DNA of 64,000 nt, from contig NZ_JOHR01000008.1 of the NCBI RefSeq assembly GCF_000719775.1, positions 124,001-188,000 of the forward strand. Direction: 5' to 3'. The position numbers and the translations under genes were made by a program. The DNA is from Streptomyces sp. NRRL F-5135. Lineage in GTDB: Bacteria; Actinomycetota; Actinomycetes; Streptomycetales; Streptomycetaceae. Each line of letters begins with the position of its first letter. The first letter of the stretch is position 1. Below, in pieces: positions 46,771 to 55,267 of this stretch. The notes beneath the pieces were generated by a model. It was not told the origin of the DNA, did not search any database, and saw only the letters and a program-made list of their open reading frames with translations.

Positions 46771-47397
46771 TCAGCCGTCCGGCGACGGTCGGCGTCGGTT
46801 CACCGCGGTGAGGTCGATGTCGATCGGGAACGGCTCCTTCAGCTCCAGCCGCTCGCGGTGGATGCCGGTCGGCACGTACACGTGAGTGGCCGGGTCGAGT
46901 TCGTAGCTGTAGACGACGGGGAGGCCGTGTTCCTCCTCCACGCGCCAGAAGAAGCGCACACCGGCGGCGGCATACTTCCGCGGCTTGACGTCACGGTCAC
47001 GTTCCACAGAGTCGTCGGAGACGACCTCGACGGCGAGAACGATGTCCTCGGGGCGGAACCACGTCTGGTCCGGGTCCGAATCCGCGTCCTCATCGCCCTC
47101 CCCCCGAAAGACCACGAGGTCCGGCTCCGGGCGGTTTTTTCGGTCGATCCTGATCGTCATCTCGCGATCCACGTCCAGGCCGTCCGGCATCTGCTAGAGC
47201 AGGCTGTTCTCCAGCAGCCACAAGGCGCGCGTGTGGAACCTTCGCTGCGGACTCACGAAAACAAGGCTCCCGTCGATCAGCTCGGTGTGCGGCGGGAGGC
47301 CCGGAATCCGGTCGAGATCGTCCGCGGTCCAGCCCCCGGCGGGCGGGATCGGCCACTGGTACCGCGGTTCCAGCCCATGCTCAGGTGCGGCGCTCAT
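46771..47397 (-). pseudogene. Uma2-family (DUF820) gene interrupted by an in-frame TAG
   Basis: Reading from ATG at 47397 (GGGAG six bases before), the N-terminal part (LDRIPGLPPHTELIDGSLVF, then FHTRALWLLENSLL) ends at a TAG at 47194-47196. The same frame continues QMPDGLDVDREMTIRIDRKN RPEPDLVVF, ILAVEVVSDDSVERDRDVKPRKYAAAGVRFFWRV to 46771, the normal Uma2 nuclease-like core (PEPD, E..S...D...K..YA..G). A single base change restores about 207 residues, so this is a recent nonsense mutation, a readthrough case or a sequencing error. Confidence 0.85.
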
Positions 47398-47563
47398 GAT
47401 TGCTCCCATGCGACGGAGTCTCGCGTCTATCGGCAGCGTACCCACGTCAAACGCCGACGCCGCCGCCCAAACGAATGGGCGACGGCGTCGGTGTTGGCCT
47501 GCTGCCCGTGTCACGCGTCACGGGCCGGGGCCCGGCGGCACGGGCCGGGGCCGGGAGGAGTGG

Positions 47564-49156
47564 TCACTCCCACTCGATCGTCCCCGGGGGCTTGCTCGTC
47601 ACGTCGAGGACCACGCGGTTGACCTCCGCGACCTCGTTGGTGATGCGGGTGGAGATCTTCGCCAGCACCTCGTACGGCATGCGCGTCCAGTCCGCCGTCA
47701 TCGCGTCCTCCGACGAGACCGGCCGGAGCACGATCGGGTGGCCGTACGTGCGGCCGTCGCCCTGGACGCCGACGGAACGGACGTCCGCGAGGAGGACCAC
47801 CGGGCACTGCCAGATGTCGCGGTCCAGGCCGGCGGCCGTCAGCTCCTCGCGGGCGATGGCGTCCGCCTCGCGCAGCAGGTCGAGGCGCTCGCGCGTGACC
47901 TCGCCGACGATGCGGATACCGAGACCGGGGCCGGGGAACGGCTGGCGCTCGACGATCTCGTCCGGCAGGCCCAGTTGCCGGCCGACCGCCCGGACCTCGT
48001 CCTTGAACAGCTTGCGCAGCGGCTCGACCAGCTCGAACTCGATGTCCTCGGGGAGGCCGCCGACGTTGTGGTGGGACTTGATGTTCGCCGTGCCCGTACC
48101 ACCGCCGGACTCCACGACGTCCGGGTAGAGGGTGCCCTGGACGAGGAACGCGACGTCCTCGCCCTCCGCGCCCGCCTCGGCCACGATCTCGGCCTGCGCC
48201 TGTTCGAAGACCCGGATGAACTCCCGGCCGATGATCTTCCGCTTCTGCTCGGGGTCGGACACCCCGGCCAGCGCCGTCAGGAAGCGCTCCTGGGCGTCGA
48301 CCACCTTGAGCTGGACGCCCGTCGCGGCCACGAAGTCCTTCTCGACCTGCTCGGTCTCGCCCTTGCGCATCAGCCCGTGGTCGACGTACACGCAGGTCAG
48401 CTGGGACCCGACGGCCTTCTGCACCAGCGCGGCCGCCACGGCCGAGTCCACACCGCCGGACAGGCCGCAGATGGCACGCTTGGTGCCGACCTGCGCGCGG
48501 ATGGCCTCGATCTGCTCGTCCACCACGTTCGCGGTGGTCCAGTTCGGCTCGATGCCGGCGCCCCGGTAGAGGAAGTGCTCCAGGACCTGCTGGCCGAAGG
48601 TGGAGTGCATCACCTCGGGGTGGTGCTGGACCCCGTACAGCTTCTTCTCGTCGTTCTCGAACGCCGCGACCGGGACCAGGTCCGTGGACGCCGTGACGGT
48701 GAACCCCTCGGGGGCGGCGGAACACGCGTCGCCGTGCGACATCCAGACCGGCTGCTCGGCCGGGGTGCCCTCGAAGAGCGTGGAGTCGGGGCGGGAGACC
48801 CGCAGCTCGGTACGGCCGTACTCACGCGCACCCGTGTTGTCGACGGTCCCGCCGAGCGTGGTCGCCATCAGCTGGAAGCCGTAGCACATCCCGAAGACGG
48901 GGACCCCGGCCTCGAAGAGCGAACGGTCCACGGCCGGCGCGTGCTCCGCGTACACGGAGGACGGGCCGCCGGAGAGGATGATCGCCCTGGGCTTCCTGGC
49001 CAGCATCTCCGCCACGGGCATCGTGGACGGCACGATCTCGCTGTACACCCGGGCCTCGCGGACGCGGCGGGCGATGAGCTGGGCGTACTGCGCGCCGAAG
49101 TCGACGACGAGGACGACGTCGGGCGTGGCGGGGGCGGCGGGGGGCGCTGCTGGCAC
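47564..49156 (-). CDS. guaA: GMP synthase, glutamine-hydrolysing
   Basis: 530 residues, full length. Converts XMP to GMP. Amidotransferase domain: [30 protein letters not shown], catalytic C91 in [11 protein letters not shown] and the His/Glu in the HHPEV segment. ATP-pyrophosphatase domain: [28 protein letters not shown], then the dimerisation part ending [12 protein letters not shown] start with GGAAGG upstream. Monocistronic by its spacing from the Uma2 pseudogene. Confidence 0.97.
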   Translation of the reverse strand: MPAAPPAAPATPDVVLVVDFGAQYAQLIARRVREARVYSEIVPSTMPVAEMLARKPRAIILSGGPSSVYAEHAPAVDRSLFEAGVPVFGMCYGFQLMATTLGGTVDNTGAREYGRTELRVSRPDSTLFEGTPAEQPVWMSHGDACSAAPEGFTVTASTDLVPVAAFENDEKKLYGVQHHPEVMHSTFGQQVLEHFLYRGAGIEPNWTTANVVDEQIEAIRAQVGTKRAICGLSGGVDSAVAAALVQKAVGSQLTCVYVDHGLMRKGETEQVEKDFVAATGVQLKVVDAQERFLTALAGVSDPEQKRKIIGREFIRVFEQAQAEIVAEAGAEGEDVAFLVQGTLYPDVVESGGGTGTANIKSHHNVGGLPEDIEFELVEPLRKLFKDEVRAVGRQLGLPDEIVERQPFPGPGLGIRIVGEVTRERLDLLREADAIAREELTAAGLDRDIWQCPVVLLADVRSVGVQGDGRTYGHPIVLRPVSSEDAMTADWTRMPYEVLAKISTRITNEVAEVNRVVLDVTSKPPGTIEWE

Positions 49157-49332
49157 GTGGCGGCCTTCCGGCGATGGAGAGTGACTCGGGGTTCTCCTCG
49201 ATTCTAACGGGGGGCGCCGACACCCACGGGGACACCGAGCGACGGAGCACCCACGCCACCGCCAGGACCACCGGCCGTCTCACCATGCGGCACGCTCCGC
49301 CGTCTCCGGGAAGCACGGTCCATACTGGGCGC

Positions 49333-49404
49333 ATGCGTCAGCAGCACAGCTTCGTCTTTACCTATGGCACCGGCCCGTCCGGCTGCCATGGTCGTGCTGC
49401 TTGA
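49333..49404 (+). CDS. Leader peptide with Phe-Val-Phe-Thr-Tyr codons (attenuator)
   Basis: A 23-codon frame MRQQHSFVFTYGTGPSGCHG RAA directly upstream of the chorismate mutase gene. It has two Phe codons and a Tyr codon clustered (SFVFTY), fitting a Phe/Tyr-sensing leader peptide. A -10-like CATACT at 49321-49326 places the transcript start at or near the ATG, so the leader would be leaderless. The terminator-like hairpin at 49426-49452 lies 21 bases after its stop. Ribosome stalling at Phe/Tyr codons would then decide whether the hairpin forms. Confidence 0.65.
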   Translation: MRQQHSFVFTYGTGPSGCHGRAA

Positions 49405-49425
49405 TCTGACAAGCGACCTCCCAGG

Positions 49426-49452
49426 CGCCCCGGGCCGAACAGGCCCGGGGCG
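49426..49452 (+). terminator. Attenuator hairpin before chorismate mutase
   Basis: Perfect 11-bp stem CGCCCCGGGCC / GGCCCGGGGCG with loop GAACA, between the leader peptide and the chorismate mutase start. Confidence 0.7.
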
Positions 49453-49510
49453 TCTGTCGCGTCCGGGGCCGTCCGGTCAGCGGGGCACCGCTCCCGAAAG
49501 GTTTCAGCCC

Positions 49511-49855
49511 ATGGCAGTCGACACCGGCACCGTGACCACCTCCCACACCGTGACCACCTCCGACCGCGTGACCACGCCCGCCACCGAGCGGACCGGCGCC
49601 CGTACGGACGAGGCCGCCGCGCTCATCGGCGGCGCCCGCGAGCGCATCGACGCGCTCGACGACCGGATCCTCGGCCTCGTACAGGAACGGATGGCGGTCT
49701 CGGCGGTGATCCAGGACGCCCGGATCGCCTCCGGGGGCCGCCGGGTCAATCTCTCGCGCGAGATGGAGATCCTCGGCCGCTACAGGGACGCCCTCGGCAA
49801 ACCCGGTACGGCGCTGGCGATGACGCTGCTGGAGCTGTGCCGGGGCCGCGTCTGA
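49511..49855 (+). CDS. Chorismate mutase, AroQ type
   Basis: 114 residues. A single helical chorismate mutase domain: IGGARERIDALDDRILGLVQ ERMAVSAVIQDARIASGGRRVNLSREMEILGRYRDALG. The Arg/Lys/Glu residues in ARERIDALD, QERMAVS, RIASGGRRV and EMEIL match AroQ active-site positions. It converts chorismate to prephenate, the entry to Phe and Tyr synthesis, which fits the Phe/Tyr leader upstream. A 45-residue N-terminal Thr-rich tail is unusual. ATG at 49511 chosen; the ribosome site is poor (GAAAGG about nine bases off). Confidence 0.9.
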   Translation: MAVDTGTVTTSHTVTTSDRVTTPATERTGARTDEAAALIGGARERIDALDDRILGLVQERMAVSAVIQDARIASGGRRVNLSREMEILGRYRDALGKPGTALAMTLLELCRGRV

Positions 49856-49869
49856 GGCCGCTCCCGGGC

Positions 49870-49900
49870 GGCCGGCACCGGGACCGTCCCGGTGCCGGCC
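49870..49900. terminator. 14-bp stem terminator after chorismate mutase
   Basis: Perfect arms GGCCGGCACCGGGA (49870-49883) and TCCCGGTGCCGGCC (49887-49900), three-base loop. Confidence 0.85.
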
Positions 49901-49939
49901 GGTTCCATCGGCGGCACCGCAGGGGGACCTGCGGCGCAT

Positions 49940-49953
49940 GTGACACAGGACAC
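49940..49953. promoter_or_regulatory. Crp-like site GTGACACAGGACAC
   Basis: Fits GTG-N6-GNCAC, 154 bases upstream of the LAXTG surface-protein gene, just after the terminator. A weak match by itself. Confidence 0.25.
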
Positions 49954-50106
49954 TTAAAGATTCTGTGAAAACGAGGACAACCATTCACACGGGTCACAGG
50001 TCTTGCTTGCGAAATCCAACGGCCTCACCTGTGTCCCCCAGCCGGGGAAGGCCCCACGACTCAACGCACCGCGCCCAGCGGTGCGCCGGACATCGCAGAG
50101 GTCTTC

Positions 50107-51189
50107 ATGAAGCTCCGCCGCTCCCTGGCCGCCGCCGCCGCGACCGCCGTCATAGCGCCCACCGCCTTCCTCGCGGCCCCTGCCGCCTTCGCGGCCGACG
50201 GGGCCCAGGACACCACGGTGAACGAGCCGCAGCCGCCTGCCGCACCTGACGAGCAGACACCCGAGAGCCCCGACCAGGACCCGTCCGAGCCCGGGACGGC
50301 CCCCGAGGGCCAGGACCCCTCCGCGACCGCCTCCGAGCCTGCCGCGGAGACCCCGGAGAACCCGGAGACTCCGGAGAACCCCGAGCCGTCGGCGCCCGGG
50401 TCCGAGACCACCCCGGAGACTCCCGCCCCCTCCCCGTCCGCCGCCGAGCCGACCGACCCGGGCGCCTCCCCGAGCGCTTCCCCCGGTGACGGCCCCGAGG
50501 GCTGCCTGGACGGCGAAGAGGTGAAGGAGGACACGAACCTCAAGACCACGTTCTCCGGTCTCCCGGAGCGCGTCGTCGCGGGCAGCGGCTTCCACGCCTT
50601 CACACTCGACGTCGCGAACAAGGGGAACACCGACTACCGGCGCGTGGACCTCGGCGTCTTCGCCGCGCAGGTCGACGGTGACACCTTCGAGGACCGCACC
50701 GACCACCTGACGCTCCAGTACAAGGACCCCGAGTCCGGTACGTGGAAGGACATCTCCGTCGACGCCGAGGACGACGAGCAGGGCTACCTCGGCTACACGG
50801 ACGTCAAGGCGAAGACGACGTACTCCGTCGACCTGCGCATGAGCGTGGACAAGTCCGCCCCCGACGGAATCGGTTACGCGTTCGGCATCGGGCTCTACGC
50901 CGACGACGAGGGTGACTGCGTCGTCGGGGACTACGAGGTCTACCTGTTCGACGTCCTCGCCGCCGGAAAGGACGCGGGCGACCCCAACGAGGCCACCCCG
51001 CAGGGCGGCAAGAAGCCGCTGCCGGCCAAGCCCGCGGGCAACACGGAGATCAAGCCGACGGGCACCCTCGCCGAGACCGGTTCCTCGTCCGTGCTCCCGG
51101 TCGTCGGGATGGCCGGCGGAATCGCGATCGTGGCCGGTGCCGGCGTGATGTTCGCGGTGAAGCGGCGCCGGAGCGGCGCCGCCGCGTAA
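50107..51189 (+). CDS. Sortase-anchored LAXTG surface protein
   Basis: 360 residues. Signal peptide (MKLRRSLAAAAATAVIAPTA, cleavage after AAFAAD), a 100-residue Pro/Glu/Thr/Ser-rich stalk (PETPENPE repeats), a beta-rich globular domain from about 137 (EGCLDGEEVKED, HAFTLDVANKGNTDYRRVDLGVFAAQ), then the sorting signal LAETG at 321-325 followed by a hydrophobic segment and KRRR. LAXTG is the motif of Streptomyces class E sortases, which anchor proteins to peptidoglycan. ATG at 50107. A fibre-, adhesin- or coat-like role is possible; no catalytic motif. Confidence 0.9.
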   Translation: MKLRRSLAAAAATAVIAPTAFLAAPAAFAADGAQDTTVNEPQPPAAPDEQTPESPDQDPSEPGTAPEGQDPSATASEPAAETPENPETPENPEPSAPGSETTPETPAPSPSAAEPTDPGASPSASPGDGPEGCLDGEEVKEDTNLKTTFSGLPERVVAGSGFHAFTLDVANKGNTDYRRVDLGVFAAQVDGDTFEDRTDHLTLQYKDPESGTWKDISVDAEDDEQGYLGYTDVKAKTTYSVDLRMSVDKSAPDGIGYAFGIGLYADDEGDCVVGDYEVYLFDVLAAGKDAGDPNEATPQGGKKPLPAKPAGNTEIKPTGTLAETGSSSVLPVVGMAGGIAIVAGAGVMFAVKRRRSGAAA

Positions 51190-51284
51190 CGAAGAACGCC
51201 GTACGAGCCGTTCGGGTCGTACCGGCCGCACGGCCGCACGCACGCGGCACGCACACGGGCGGCGTGCGAACGGCCCGCATACGT

Positions 51285-51322
51285 AAGAGGCGCTGCACTC
51301 GGAGGGGGGTGCAGCGCCTCTT
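51285..51322. terminator. Bidirectional 14-bp stem terminator
   Basis: Perfect arms AAGAGGCGCTGCAC (51285-51298) and GTGCAGCGCCTCTT (51309-51322), between the surface-protein gene and the leftward GMC oxidoreductase. Confidence 0.85.
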
Positions 51323-51367
51323 GCATGCCCGCCCGCTCCCGCCTCCGGCGACCGCCCCCGCCTACCG

Positions 51368-53380
51368 CTACCGCCCGGAGTCGCCGGGCATCTTCGGCAT
51401 GCCGAGGAACGGCAGCCGCAGCGCGCCGAACGCCTCCTCCGGTACCGCCGGTGAGACCGGTCGCACCGGCTCCAGCGCGACGTAGGGCGTGCCCTGCGCG
51501 GGCCGCGGGTCCGGCTCCCCCTTGTTGGGCCAGAACGCCATCGCGCGCTCCGCCTGCGCGGTGATGGTCAGGGACGGGTTCACGCCGAGGTTCGCGGAGA
51601 CCGCCGAGCCGTCGACCACCGAGATGCCGGGGTGGCCGTACAGCCGGTGGTACGGGTCGATCACGCCTTCCGCCGCCGACGCGCCGATCGGGCAGCCGCC
51701 CAGGAAGTGAGCGGTCAGCGGCGTCCCCATCAGTTCGCCCACATTGCTGCCCGGGAAGCCGTTGATCTCCTCCGCGAGCAGTGTCGCCGCCCGCGTCGCC
51801 TCCGGTATCTGCTTCGGGTTGGGAGCGCCATGTCCCTGGCGGGCGGTCAGCAGTCCCTTCCCCAGGCCCCTCGGTTTGCGGTACGTCGTCAGGGAGTTGT
51901 CCAGCGACTGCATGACCAGGCCGATGATCGTACGTTCAGACCAGCGGCGGTTGGAGAACGACCGCAGCAACAACGCCGGGTGCCGGGCTGCGTGTCCCAG
52001 CCAGGCCCGTATCCGCCGCTCCGCGTACGGCACTTGCAGGATGGACAGCGTCCCCATCGCGTTGGAACCCTTGCCGTACCGTACGGGCTCGATGTGCGTG
52101 GACTCGTTCGGGTGAATCGAGGACGTGATGGCGACGCCACGCGTGAAGTCGCACGTACGGGCGCCATGGCGTGCGCGGTAGCGCCGGTCGTCGGTCTGCG
52201 CGCCCACCAGCGCCTCGGAATTGGTACGGGTCAGCTCCCCCAGCCGGGCCGAGAGACGTGGCAGCAGGCCACGGTCCCTCATCGTGTGCAGCAGCGTCTG
52301 CGTGCCGTAGGTGCCCGCGGCGATCACGACCCGACGGGCGCGCAGCACGGTGTGACGCGCGCTCCCCCGCCGCCTGCCCGCGCCCGTGTCCGTGTCCGTG
52401 TCCGCGCCGGTGTCCGTGTCCGCAGCCGCACTCTTGCGTCCCGTGACGCGGCGCGCGTCGGTCGGCACGGTGAAGACCCGGTAGCCGTCCGCGCCGTCCT
52501 CCGTCACCGCGACCACCGACGTCATCGGACGGATGACCGCCCCGGCCCGCTCGGCCAGGTGGAGGTAGTTCTCGGTGAGGCTGTTCTTCGCGCCCTGCCG
52601 GCAGCCCGTCATGCACGCGCCGCACTCGGTGCACGCGGTACGGGACGGTCCCGCGCCGCCGAAGTACGGATCGTCCACGGCTGTCCCGGGCTCGGCCGCG
52701 GCGCCCTTGCCGTCGGCGTCCTCGCCGTCGCCGAAGAAGACCCCGACCGGTGCCCGGTGGAAGCTCTCCCCGGCACCCATCGCCTCGGCGGTCGCCTTGA
52801 GATGGACGTCGGAGGCGGTCATGGTCGGGTTGGTCCGTACGCCGAGCATGCGCCGCGCCTGGTCGTAGTACGGGGCGAGTTCCCGCTTCCAGTCGGTGAC
52901 GGCCGCCCACTGCGGGTCCTCGAAGAAGGCGGCGGGCGGTACGTACAGCGTGTTGGCGTAGTTGAGCGAGCCGCCCCCGACCCCGGCGCCCGCGAGCACC
53001 ATGACATGGCCGAGCAGGTGCACCCGCTGGATGCCGTAGAGCCCGAGGGCGGGCGCCCAGAGGTAGTTCCTGAGATCCCAGGAACTCTTGGGGAGGGTGT
53101 CGCGGGTGAAGCGGCGGCCCGCCTCCAGGACGCCGACGCGGTAACCCTTCTCGGTCAGACGAAGCGCGGCGACCGAGCCGCCGAACCCGGAGCCGACCAC
53201 GATGACGTCATAGTCGTACTCCCGGTCGGCGTACGCCCGGTCCTCGTGCGCGCTGTCCTCCCGCACGCTGTCCTCCCGCACGCTGTCCTCGTGCGCGCTG
53301 TCCTCATGCGCGCGGTCGCCGTGCCCCCGGTCGTCGTCCCCGGCGTGGCCGCCGGCCTGTGCGGGACTGTCCTGTGTCAC
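51368..53380 (-). CDS. GMC-family FAD oxidoreductase (cholesterol-oxidase-like)
   Basis: 670 residues. FAD Rossmann motif VVGSGFGGS (63-69) with E of VLEAGRRF, then GAGVGGGSLNYANTL. The C-terminal GMC region has LMGTPLTAHFLGGCPIGASA, PGISVVDGSAVSANLGVNPSLTITAQAERA. A Cys cluster CTECGACMTGCRQGAKNSL lies near 240-258, as in ferredoxins; such clusters occur in this GMC branch and may bind Fe-S, unproven. Residues 25-47 are HEDSA/REDSV repeats from a 15-bp DNA array (53251-53310), and a DTDTGADTD tract at about 325 comes from another. GTG at 53380 with GAGGAGAG. Follows the dehydrogenase by 65 bases, likely one unit. Confidence 0.9.
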   Translation of the reverse strand: MTQDSPAQAGGHAGDDDRGHGDRAHEDSAHEDSVREDSVREDSAHEDRAYADREYDYDVIVVGSGFGGSVAALRLTEKGYRVGVLEAGRRFTRDTLPKSSWDLRNYLWAPALGLYGIQRVHLLGHVMVLAGAGVGGGSLNYANTLYVPPAAFFEDPQWAAVTDWKRELAPYYDQARRMLGVRTNPTMTASDVHLKATAEAMGAGESFHRAPVGVFFGDGEDADGKGAAAEPGTAVDDPYFGGAGPSRTACTECGACMTGCRQGAKNSLTENYLHLAERAGAVIRPMTSVVAVTEDGADGYRVFTVPTDARRVTGRKSAAADTDTGADTDTDTGAGRRRGSARHTVLRARRVVIAAGTYGTQTLLHTMRDRGLLPRLSARLGELTRTNSEALVGAQTDDRRYRARHGARTCDFTRGVAITSSIHPNESTHIEPVRYGKGSNAMGTLSILQVPYAERRIRAWLGHAARHPALLLRSFSNRRWSERTIIGLVMQSLDNSLTTYRKPRGLGKGLLTARQGHGAPNPKQIPEATRAATLLAEEINGFPGSNVGELMGTPLTAHFLGGCPIGASAAEGVIDPYHRLYGHPGISVVDGSAVSANLGVNPSLTITAQAERAMAFWPNKGEPDPRPAQGTPYVALEPVRPVSPAVPEEAFGALRLPFLGMPKMPGDSGR
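53251..53310. repeat. 15-bp repeat inside the GMC oxidoreductase gene
   Basis: Four in-frame 15-base copies of CGCTGTCCTCCCGCA and variants, coding the HEDSA/REDSV pentads of the disordered N-terminus. Confidence 0.9.
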
Positions 53381-53445
53381 TGGCTCTCCTCGTCGAGAGG
53401 GCGGGAGGGGCCGCCGGAGTGCGCGCTGCCGCGCACCACCGCGCG

Positions 53446-55089
53446 CTACCGCAGCCGCAGTGCCTTCATCACCCGCAGGCCCCGGCTCATGAACGCGGCG
53501 TACGCCTCGTCGTCCATCCCGAACGCCGGCCCCATGGGCAGGAGCCGCTGCTGCGCGACAGTCTGGGCCTCGGTGAACCTGAGGATGCCCTCGGAGCCGT
53601 GCCGCCGGCCCAGACCGGAGTCCTTCATGCCGCCCATGGGCGAGCGCACGCTGGCGTACGCCGACGCGTACGCCTCATTGATGTTGACCGTGCCCGCCCG
53701 CAGCCGGGACGCGACCTCGTGGCCGCGCCGGGCGTCCCTCGTCCACACGCTGGCGTTGAGTCCGTACGGCGTCGCGTTGGCGAGCCGGATCGCCTCGTCC
53801 TCGTCGCCGAAGCGGTAGAGGGAGACGACCGGACCGAAGGTCTCCTCCGCGCACAGCGCCATGGGCGCCTCGACGCCTTCGAGGACGGTCGGCTCGTAGA
53901 CGTACGGCCCGATGTCGGGGCGGGCGACACCGCCGGCGAGGACCGTGGCGCCCTTGGCCACGGCCTCCTCGACATGGCCGGTCACCGCCTTCAACTGGCG
54001 CTCGCCGACCAGGGACCCCATGTCCGCGCCGAACGCGAGCGAGGTGCCGAGCCGCATCGCCTTCACGCGGGCCACGAACCGCTCCGCGAAGACGTCGGCG
54101 ACCGACTCGTGGACGTACAGCCGCTCGACCGAGACGCATAACTGCCCGGCGGAGGTGAAGCAGGCACGGACCGCGCCCGCCGCCGCCTTCTCCACGTCCG
54201 CGTCCGCGAGCACCAGCAGGGGGTTCTTGCCGCCGAGTTCGAGGGTGGTGCCGACGAGCCGGGCGGCGGCCTTGGCCGCGACCTCACGGCCGGTACGGGT
54301 CGAGCCGGTGAACGAGACGTAGTCCGCGTGCCGCACCACCTCGGGCCCGACGACCGGGCCCTCGCCCAGCACGACCTGGAACACCGCCTCGGGGAGCCCG
54401 GCCTCGATCAGCAGCTCGCGCGCCCACAGCGCGGACAGCGCGGTCTCCGTGTCGGGCTTCATCACGACGGCGTTGCCGGAGACGAACGCGGGCAGGGCGT
54501 CGCCGACGGACAGTTCGAGCGGGTAGTTCCAGGGAACGATCTGACCGACGACCCCGCGCGGCTGGCGCAGTTCGGTGACCTTCGTCAGCACGGGGACGGC
54601 GCCGATGTGCCGCTTCGGGCGCAGGTACGAGGACGCGGCCCGGCCGTAGTGCCGGGCGACGACGGCCACGCCCTGGACCTCCTCGTGGGCGTGCAGCCTG
54701 GCCTTGCCCGTCTCCAGCTGGACGAGGTCCAGGACCTCGGCCTGGCGTTCCAGGAGGAGGTCGTGGAAGCGGAGCAGGACGGCCGCGCGCTCGCGCACGG
54801 GCGTGGCGGCCCAGACGGGCTGGGCGGAACGGGCCCGGTCGAACGCGGTCGCCACGTCCTCGGGGGTGGACTCGGGCAGGTCCGCCAGCTTCCGGGCGGT
54901 GAACGGCGTATGACTCGCGGTACGGCCCGAGCCGACGACGTCGCGCGTGAGCCGGGCGACCACGTCCGGCGTGACGACATCGGCCGCCGTGCGCGCACCG
55001 GCGGGGACGGCCGCGACGGGGTTGGTGCCGAGCGGGCCCGGCAGCCCGGCGCCGGTGTCAGGTGCGGTGGGATCCTGCGAGTCGGTCAT
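53446..55089 (-). CDS. Succinic semialdehyde-type dehydrogenase; contains a TTA codon
   Basis: 547 residues. Aldehyde dehydrogenase superfamily: VVGQIVPWNYPLELSVGDAL, ALVMKP-type Lys segment GNAVVMKPDTETALSAL, FTGSTRTGREVA, catalytic Glu in LELGGKNPLLVL and catalytic C318 in SAGQLCVSVERLYV. The family match is to NADP-dependent succinate-semialdehyde dehydrogenase; the substrate is inferred. Codon 317, just before the catalytic Cys, is TTA (54139-54141), dependent on the bldA tRNA. ATG at 55089; a longer frame exists. Transcribed with the GMC oxidoreductase. Confidence 0.93.
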   Translation of the reverse strand: MTDSQDPTAPDTGAGLPGPLGTNPVAAVPAGARTAADVVTPDVVARLTRDVVGSGRTASHTPFTARKLADLPESTPEDVATAFDRARSAQPVWAATPVRERAAVLLRFHDLLLERQAEVLDLVQLETGKARLHAHEEVQGVAVVARHYGRAASSYLRPKRHIGAVPVLTKVTELRQPRGVVGQIVPWNYPLELSVGDALPAFVSGNAVVMKPDTETALSALWARELLIEAGLPEAVFQVVLGEGPVVGPEVVRHADYVSFTGSTRTGREVAAKAAARLVGTTLELGGKNPLLVLADADVEKAAAGAVRACFTSAGQLCVSVERLYVHESVADVFAERFVARVKAMRLGTSLAFGADMGSLVGERQLKAVTGHVEEAVAKGATVLAGGVARPDIGPYVYEPTVLEGVEAPMALCAEETFGPVVSLYRFGDEDEAIRLANATPYGLNASVWTRDARRGHEVASRLRAGTVNINEAYASAYASVRSPMGGMKDSGLGRRHGSEGILRFTEAQTVAQQRLLPMGPAFGMDDEAYAAFMSRGLRVMKALRLR

Positions 55090-55267
55090 GCGCCCGAGGG
55101 TATGTCGCTCCCCGGACGTTTGACTACCAGGCGGTAACACATTCGGCCCGGCCCGCTCGGACCGACCGGAAGCGACCGGAACCGACGTGCCAAAACCGGT
55201 CAGCGGTCAGCGGTCCTTCGGCAATGACACGGTCGACAGCTGACGCCCCGTCACTATTCTGGGGCAC

